From the NCBI GenBank assembly GCA_028015205.1, contig CM051518.1, positions 53,616,372 through 53,680,371 of the forward strand: a stretch of DNA of 64,000 nucleotides, given 5' to 3'. The first letter of the stretch is position 1. Each line of letters starts with the position of its first letter. Positions 40,501-49,500 of this stretch are shown piece by piece. A program made the translations under genes and the position numbers. The stretch comes from Mytilisepta virgata (Eukaryota > Mollusca > Bivalvia > Mytilida > Mytilidae). The notes beneath the pieces are model-generated. The model had not been told where the DNA came from, ran no database searches, and saw nothing but the letters and a program-made list of their open reading frames with translations.

Positions 40501-43500
40501 TCTTTTTAACAGGAAATTCAAGAACATTAAATTGTTGTGTCTTCAATTTCTTATTTTCTTGCAACAACTATGTTTTGGTACAGTCTTTATTCAAGCAAAA
40601 ACCAGCAGATAAATCTGATGACCCAACAACATGTGTCAATGAGTGTGATGGTAAATTATATCTTTATTCATATTCTTATTTGCTCTTATTCCCCAAAAGA
40701 TCTGCTTATATCAGTTATCTATGTTTTTAGCCATTCGCATTGAGTGTGTACCACCCTGAAGCAGTTCTTTGCAGCCTGAGATGAAGCCAAAGGATGTGCA
40801 GTGGTGCTGAAGAGTGATACCATCTCAATGCCCACGACTATAAAAGTAGATTTGGCCTTTTTATTTTGGTAAAAAGCGATGAAAAATCTGATGTCATTGT
40901 AACATATATTAAATCTGTGGTTTTGTCTTTAAACTTAGTTTTTACAAAGGTCGTATGAAGTCATTTCAATTTCCCACAAAATTGTGATGTTTTTACGTTC
41001 TATCTTTAAAATCACTGCAAAGTAAATTGTCTACTTGGTTTTGATCAACATAACGTTCAAATAAATAAATGTGTATTTACTAAATTGAGAGAACACAAAT
41101 TAGACATGTACTTTATTTGGTAACCAGAATACTTAAAAATGGTTTTTAACGACATAACATTAGCCAATCAACAGCCAAGATTAATTCCAAGCCAATGTAA
41201 AAACAATTACATCATATGAAAACAGTATGATCATCTAATTTAACAGTCTTTTTAATTTTTATTTAGCTAATTTGGAACTATATAAGTTATTATAAAGTTT
41301 TATATAAAAAGACCAATACTTATCAAAAGCACAGGCAATACTAGCTTGACATGTGAGTTTGCTTTAATTGGGACTTCCAGTTTAGCATCAGTGTTACGAC
41401 CGGTAATCAATAAAGTGGTACATGGAAGATCAGCTTGCATTCATATTTGTGAACGAGGTTCTGGCATGAGATTCAATTTCATTTGAGTGACAGGAGTTAT
41501 TTTTTATATATGAATTTATGAAAATTAACTGTATATGTCTTTTTCAGATGTGTCAAATGAACATGCTAATAGTTCAATAGTGCCTGGAGAAATGACGGAA
41601 CCGGTAATTGAGATTTTTGCACTTTGCTACATCTGCCTCATCTTGTTCATCTTTTTAGTATTTAATTATTGTATCATGACACCGTGATGCTGAAATGTTT
41701 TAATCTAGAGCCAACTAACCTTGTTCTAGACTTATCAAGGAAAATTTGGTCAAGCAAAACATATGAAGGAAACAATGTTTCAAAGCAGAAAACAAATAAA
41801 CGAGGAATGATAAGTTCATTACTCGAAATTTCAGAAATGTTTGCATTTAAGATTGCAAATCTTTGTCAGCAGAAAATATTGTGTGATCAACTAGCAAAAA
41901 TCCAAAATCAAAATGTCAGTTATAATATTTGAGATATTATCCCATTATTATCAATAAAATACTATACAGTCCGCCAAAAGTTAAGCACAACCAAAATTTT
42001 ACAGGTTATATTTTGATGCTTTTGAAAACTTTCGAAGCGTAGATTTCTATCATGTCTAAATCTTAGCAAACCATTAGTGGTACTTGTTGATCATTTAAAC
42101 CAATTTCCTTAAAACGAAAGCTTAAAAGGCTTGTACATAGAGAAAAATACAGTCGCATTTCCTATTGACTCCAATATTGATGAAATCTTTGCAGAATGTG
42201 CTAAATATTGTCTCTAAAGACCTCCAGTGATGTTTTTTGTTAAAATCTTGTTAAAAATTAAAATCTAAGTGAGACTTAAAATTTCATTTTCATTTGTTAG
42301 CTCACCTGACCCGAAGGGTCATGTGAGCTATTGCTATCACTTGGCGTCCGTCGTCCGTCCGTCGTCCGTCCGTCCGTCGTCCGTTAACTTTTTCAAACGT
42401 TAACTCCTCCAACACCATAAGTCCAACTGCAACCAAACTTGGTACAGTTATTAATTGGTATGGGTGCTACAAATCTATTGTTTGGATTTTTGATTCGTAT
42501 AAAAACATGGCCGTCATGGCTAAAAATAGAACATAGGGGTAAATCGCAGTTTTTTGCAAATAAGTCAGAAACGGTCACAGATATCAAAATTCTGGCATAG
42601 GGTAAAAGTGATCAGCACCTCAAGATCTACCTGCCCTGAAATTTTGAAGAAGATCCAACCACTCATTTCAGAGTTATCACCCTTTTTTTGACATTTTTGG
42701 CTTTTTTTTATGTTATTATTTCAAAAATCTTCTCCTCTGAAACTACTAAATGGATTTGGATAAAACTTAGCATGATTGTTCCTTAGGGTATCCTGCACAA
42801 AGTTTATGCTTCGATTTTTGATCCGTCGAAAAACATGGCCACTGTTACTAAAAATAGAACATAGGGGTCAAACAACAGTTTTTCGCAAATATCTCAAAAA
42901 TCATTAGGTTATGGCAAATTCTGGCAGGTTGAAAGTGTTCAGCATGATGAGAGCTACGTGTGTGCATATTTTCGTGAAAATCTCTCAACTGATGTTAGAG
43001 TTATTGCGCTTTTTTGACATTTTTGGCTTTTTTAGCTCACCAGACCCGAAGGGTCATGTGAGCTATTGCCATCACTTGGCGTCCGTCGTCCGTCCGTCGT
43101 CCGTCCGTCCGTCATCCGTCGTCAATCGTCCGTCGTCCGTCCGTAAACTTTTTCAAACGTTAACTCCTCTGACACCATAAGACCAATTGCAACCAAACTT
43201 CGTACAGTTGTTTATTGGTATATGTGCTACAAAACTATCGTTTGGATTTTTGATTCGTAAAAAAACATGGCCACCATGGCTAAAAATAGAACATAGGGGT
43301 AAATTGCAGTTTTTTGCAAATAACTCAAAAACCATAACAGATATCAAAATTCTGGCATAGGGTAAAAGTGTTCAGCACCTCAAGATCTACCTGCCCTGAA
43401 ATTTTGAAGAAGATCCAACGACCCATGTAGGAGTTATTGCCCTTTTTCTGCATTTTTTCCAAATTTTGCACTTATTAAGCTCAATATCTTGGATACTATA

Positions 43501-46500
43501 AAGGAAATTTGAAAAATTTAAATTTCATATTGTTAGGCACACAAAGATCTACAAAATTTGTAACAGGATCGAAGTTGTAGGTTCGTTCCTTTTAGGAGTT
43601 ATTCTCCTTAGATCGTCAAAATTGACCATTTTTGCAGTCTTTATTCATTGTAATAAAATCGTTAACTCCTCTTACACCATAAGTTTAATTGCAACCAAAC
43701 TTAGTGTAGTTGTTCCTTGGCATGAGTGCTACTAAACTATCGTTTGGATTTTTGATTTGTAAAAAAACATGGCTGCCATGGCTAAAAATAGAACATAGGG
43801 GTAAATTGCAGTTTTTTGCAAATAACTCAAAAATGGTGACAGATATCAAAATTCTGATGGGAACCTAAAGTGTTCAACACCTCAAGATCTACCTGCTTTG
43901 AAATTTTGAAGAAGATGTAACCACCCATGTAGGAGTTATTGCCCTTTTTCTTGATTTCTTTTTGAAATTTGTACTTGTTGTATGATCATTCCTTTTAGGA
44001 GTTATTCCCCTTAGAACATCAAAATTGACCATTTTCACAGCATTTCCCTTAGTTTGCAAAATGTTTAAATGAGCCCTTTAGGAGTTAAAGTTTTGTCCCT
44101 TAAATATCAAAATAACTGTTGATGCCTTATAGATGGCAAACTGTAGAAAATGAAAAAAAGCTTTTGATTGCGTGTAAATTTGTTTTTATGTTATTATTTC
44201 AAAAATCTTCTCCTCTGGAACTACTGAATGGATTGGACAAAACTTAGCATGATTGTTCCTTAGGATATCCTGCACAAAGTTTATGCTTCGATTTTTGATC
44301 CATCGAAAAACATGGCCACTGTTACTAAAAATAGAACATAGGGGTCAAACAACAGTTTTTCGCAAATATCTCAAAAATCATCAGGTTACGGCAAATTATG
44401 GCAGGTTGAAAGTGTTCAGCATGATGAGAGCTACCTGTGTGCTGATTTTCGTGAAAATCTGTCAACTGATGTTAGAGTTATTGCCCTTTTTGACATTTTT
44501 GGCTTTTTTTTATGTTATTATTTCAAAAATCTTCTTCTCTGAAACTACTATTCAAAATCAAATGAAACTTGGTAAGATTGTTCCTTAGGATATCCTGGAA
44601 TAAGTTATTGCTTGGATTTTGGATTGGTCGAAAAACATGTCCGCCCTTACTAAAAATAGAACATAGGAGTCAAAATGCTGTTTTTTGCTATTTTTTCCTG
44701 AATTATAGAAATAAAATGAAGATGAAAGCTACTTTGATGACAAACATGGTATCCCGAGTTGAATGGTGATGATGAAAGTTTGTTTTGGACGGCCATTTTT
44801 AAAATGGCTGCCATTTTCCTGCCATTTTTTACACTTGCTCGGATTTCAACAATATTTGGTTTTTAAAGTAAACATGGTATCCTTAGTGAATGGTGATGAT
44901 GAGAATGTTGTATAACAATGATTAAACTTCATAATATGTGAGCTTTTAATTGACATCACTTGGTGTCTGTCATCATCGTTGTTAACAAATTTTCAAACAT
45001 CTTCTCCTCTGAAACTACTAGGGGGATTTGGATGAAACTTAGCATGATTGTTCCTGCAATATTTCCTTTTCAAGTACAATAAAAAGCCTTAACCCAAAAT
45101 TTTTACATAACTTCTTTCAAACATTTTAAAAACGAAGACAACATATAGACCAAAAGATTTATATTTGTATTTGAAGATGAATTAAAGCTTGTATTTTGTA
45201 TGTGAATCATCAGATTGACCATGACTGTATCTTAATCAAGCATAGGGAGAACTCATGCCCATTTCATTCCAGAGGTTCTTGAAAGGCTTTTAAAGGTATT
45301 TTCAGCATTTTATGTGACCTTAAATACTCAGTTTAATTTACAAAAAAACATTAATATATTAATTTAGTTTATAGTCATTGTTTGCCAGGTGAGCGATTCA
45401 GGCTCTTTAGAGCCTCTTGTTTATGTTATTATTTCAAAAATCTTCTCCTCTGAAACTACTGAATGGATTTGGATAAAAATTAGCATGATTGTTCCTTAGG
45501 GTATCCTGCACAAAGTTTATGCTTCGATTTTTGATCCGTCGAAAAACATGGCCACTGTTACTAAAAATAGAACATAGGGGTCAAACAACAGTTTTTCGCA
45601 AATATCTCAAAAATCATTAGGTTATGGCAAATTGTGGCAGGTTGAAAGTGTTCAGCATGATGAGAGCTACCTGTGTGCATATTTTCGTGAAAATCTGTCA
45701 ACTGATGTTAGAGTTATTGCCCTTTTTTGACATTTTTGGTTTTTTTTTATGTTATTATTCAAAAATCTTCTCCTCTGAAACTACTGAATGGATTTGGATA
45801 AAAATTAGCATGATTGTTCCTTAGGGTATCCTGCACAAAGTTTATGCTTCGATTTTTGATCCGTCGAAAAACATGGCCACTGTTACTAAAAATAGAACAT
45901 AGGGGTCAAACAACAGTTTTTTGCAAATATCTCAAAAATCATTAGGTTACGCCAAATTCTGCAGGTTGAAAGTGTTCAGCATGATGAGAGCTACCTGCGT
46001 GCTGATTTTCGTGAAAATCTGTCAACTGATGTTAGAGTTATTGCCCTTTTTTGACATTTTTGGCTTTTTTTTATGTTATTATTTCAAAAATCTTCTTCTC
46101 TAAAACTATTATTCAAAATCAAATGAAACTTGGTAAGATTGTTCCTTAGTGTATCCTGCAAAAAGTTAATGCTTGGATTTTTGATTGGTCGAAAAACATG
46201 TCCGCCCTTACTAAAAATAGAACATAGGGGTCAAAATGCTGTTTTTTGCTATTCTTTCCTGAATTATAGAAATAAAATGAAGATGAAAGCTACTTTCAAG
46301 GTAAACATGGTATCCCGAGTTGAATGGTGATGATGAAAGTTTGTTTTGGACGGCCATTTTTAAAATGACTGCCATTTTCCCGCCATTTTTTACACTTGCT
46401 CGGATTTCAACAATATTTGGTTTTTAAAGTAAACATGGTATCCTTAGTGAATGGTGATGATGAGAATGTTGTATAACAATGATTAAACTTCATAATATGT

Positions 46501-49500
46501 GAGCTTTTAATTGCCATCACTTGGTGTCTGTCATAATCGTTGTTAACAAATTTTCAAACATCTTCTCCTCTGAAACTACTAGGGGGATTTGGATGAAACT
46601 TAGCATGATTGTTCCTGCAATATTTCCTTTTCAAGTACAATAAAAAGCCTTAACCCACAATTTTTACATAACTTCTTTCAAACATTTTAAAAAACGAAGA
46701 CAACATATAGACCAAAAGATTTATACTTGTATTTGAAGATTAATTAAAGCTTGTATTTTGTATTATGAATCATCAGATTGACCATGACTGTATCTTAATC
46801 AAGCATAGGGAGAACTCATGCCCATTTCTTTCCAGAGGTTCTTGAAAGGCTTTTAAAGGTATTTTCAGCATTTTACGTGACCTTTAATACTCAGTTTAAT
46901 TTACAACAAACATTAATATATTAATTTAGTTTATAGTGCATTGTTTACCAGGTGAGCGATTCAGGCTCTTGAGAGCCTCTTGTTTATTTTGCACTATTTC
47001 TTCAATGTGAAATTTAAGTGCACGTAAAATGTACGAGTTATCCGCCTTATAATAATGTTTTGTTTATGGTGAATATTAACAAAATGAATTTATTCTCAGT
47101 TTGAGTATTCTTTAATTTTTTTGTTACTGAAAAATATTTCTTGAATAAAAAATGGTGGTGCTTCACTTTTGACAGACTGTATATTAGCAGCAATTTTTCA
47201 CTACAGGTATTTGTTTTCACTATACAGATATTGTCATATATCAGCCATTCATCCAATATGAAGCTCCATATTTTTCTTGGTGCTGATTACTGTACAGAAA
47301 ATGTTAACAAAGGTTTGCAGGTTGCACATATGAATTGTATGGTATGCAGTATTAAACAATGTATATATAAAACTGTATTGTTTTAGAGTATTAGCAATCA
47401 TGTATTTAAAAAATATTTTTAATTATTTAACACAAAAGTCAATAGCATTGAGGAACAGATGGTTTACCAGATTGACAGAGATAGTTGTTATCTTTAGTTG
47501 TGTTGCTTATGGAGGAAATGATGTTAGGTATGATGTTCCATATGTTATACATTAATGCTTTTGTCAATCAGAACTGTAAAAATAATTACTTAATTCTATC
47601 CCCATTAGAAAAACATTTCAACTCATTTCCAAAATGGAACATTTTAAGGACAGTTTAAGTTAATGTTTAGATTCTTATCCCCCCGTGCTCCTGAAGAATG
47701 ATTGCTGCCCCTAGTTTTTTTAATTTTGAATTTTGAGTTCGAAAAGTCGTGGTTTGTAAAGATCGCAGAGGTTTTTCATATCCAATCTAGATCATTGCCA
47801 CAGATAACTGATAATTGATTCGACAAATTTTACGGGAATTATGAGACTTTAACTTTTTTCTGCATTCAACACTATAGGAACACTTTGTGGATGCAACTCC
47901 ACTGAGACCGCTGATCAGATTTCGTTCAAATTTTGTAGGATTGTTAGTCACCACATCTACTTAATCCCATCGCACCACAATTTTGTTTCGACAAATTTTA
48001 CAGGGAGTTATTGGACTTCAATGTTTTTGTGCATGTAAAACTACAGGAACACTTTGTGGACACAAATTTTTTTTATTAGACAAATTTTACTGGAGTTTTG
48101 ATGTGCTGCACAAGGATGACCTTTTGAATGCCAATGTTTCCAATTTTTAATCCCATGTTTGGTAGAAATGTTGACATTCATACTGTGCCACCATTTATTT
48201 TGTATATCTTGTGAGGCTTCAACATTTCTCTGCGATGGGGTATAATATTGCAACGTGTAGCAATCTTGTTATGTTTAATCTACATTTCTTTTTCAGTAAT
48301 TCAGTTGGATCTGTGTTTGTGATGATGAAACTAGCCAGTCTTCCAAGGATCCTGGATATATGTGAAGAGAAAATATCAATACTTATTCTACTAATTGGTT
48401 TTTTAGTTATATCTTTGGGTGTATCATTGTTTGGAAAGAATGTTTTGAAGACAGTAAAGAAACTTGTTCCATTGATCGATGAACCTGTCCGGTATGTATG
48501 ATGTAAAACTTGTAACAATGTAAACTGTTGATTGGCTTTTATGTTTGAGGACAATCTCTGTTCAATATGACAAAGGTCAAGATCAAGGTCATCATCCCTA
48601 AAATTTGACAGAAATTTGTGAAAGATGGTTATCTCCAGATGATAACTCAACCTTACTTTTTCAATTGGATTTTAGATTAGGTAATGAGGGATAAATCTTG
48701 TGTTTTGGGGGATGAACTAAATCCCTACTTCTAATTGGACAAATTTAAACTCTCTTCTCTGAACTACCTTGTCAAATAAAACGAAACTTGATATATGTCG
48801 TCTTTATACTGGGCAGTACAAATTTTTGGCCACGTTACATGTAGTGCATCGAGGTTATAGTATGGAAAATATGGTATCTATTTTGTGTAATCAACTCCTC
48901 ACAGCTTTAAAGGATGTTTGCTGGTCATATTTTTGAATTTTTATCAGATGTTCAGAATCATCTTGTTTTATCAGTTTGAATGCCATAAATTATTTTACCC
49001 GCCAACACCCAATTTTCTTTTCATAAATCTTTTAAATGCAGAATAATAAGCCATTTGTAAAACTCTTATAAAATCCTTGTTATTATTTAATGGTTTTTGA
49101 GAAATAAAACTTGTCAATGAAAAAGCTATGTAAAATCAAGAGAGCATATTTTTCTTGCCAAATTTTCAATGGCTTATATCTCGAAAACAAGCACACGGAC
49201 CTATTACTTTTTGTCGCTCTTTTAGTTTTTTCATTAATCCACTATTAATATTCACCAGTGTTATGAAAAGCTTGTTATTTTGAAACTGTGTAGCGAACAT
49301 CCTTAACCCAGATTTTTGAAACTTTACAGAATGTTTATGGAAATATTGAAGATGTGCAAGAAGGAGTATGACATCATTTGAAGAATATTTTCCATACTTT
49401 CTATGTTGTGGAACTTAAACATTTTTTGCAACAACTCGATCTGTTTGGAGGGTACTAATTTTGTTTAACCAACACCTCCTACTACAGCCTTTAACCCGGA

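Noticed and set aside
48219..48650. 143-codon minus-strand frame
   Set aside because: It is the antisense shadow of PiT-like exon 10, whose sense reading matches a known family and splices in phase.
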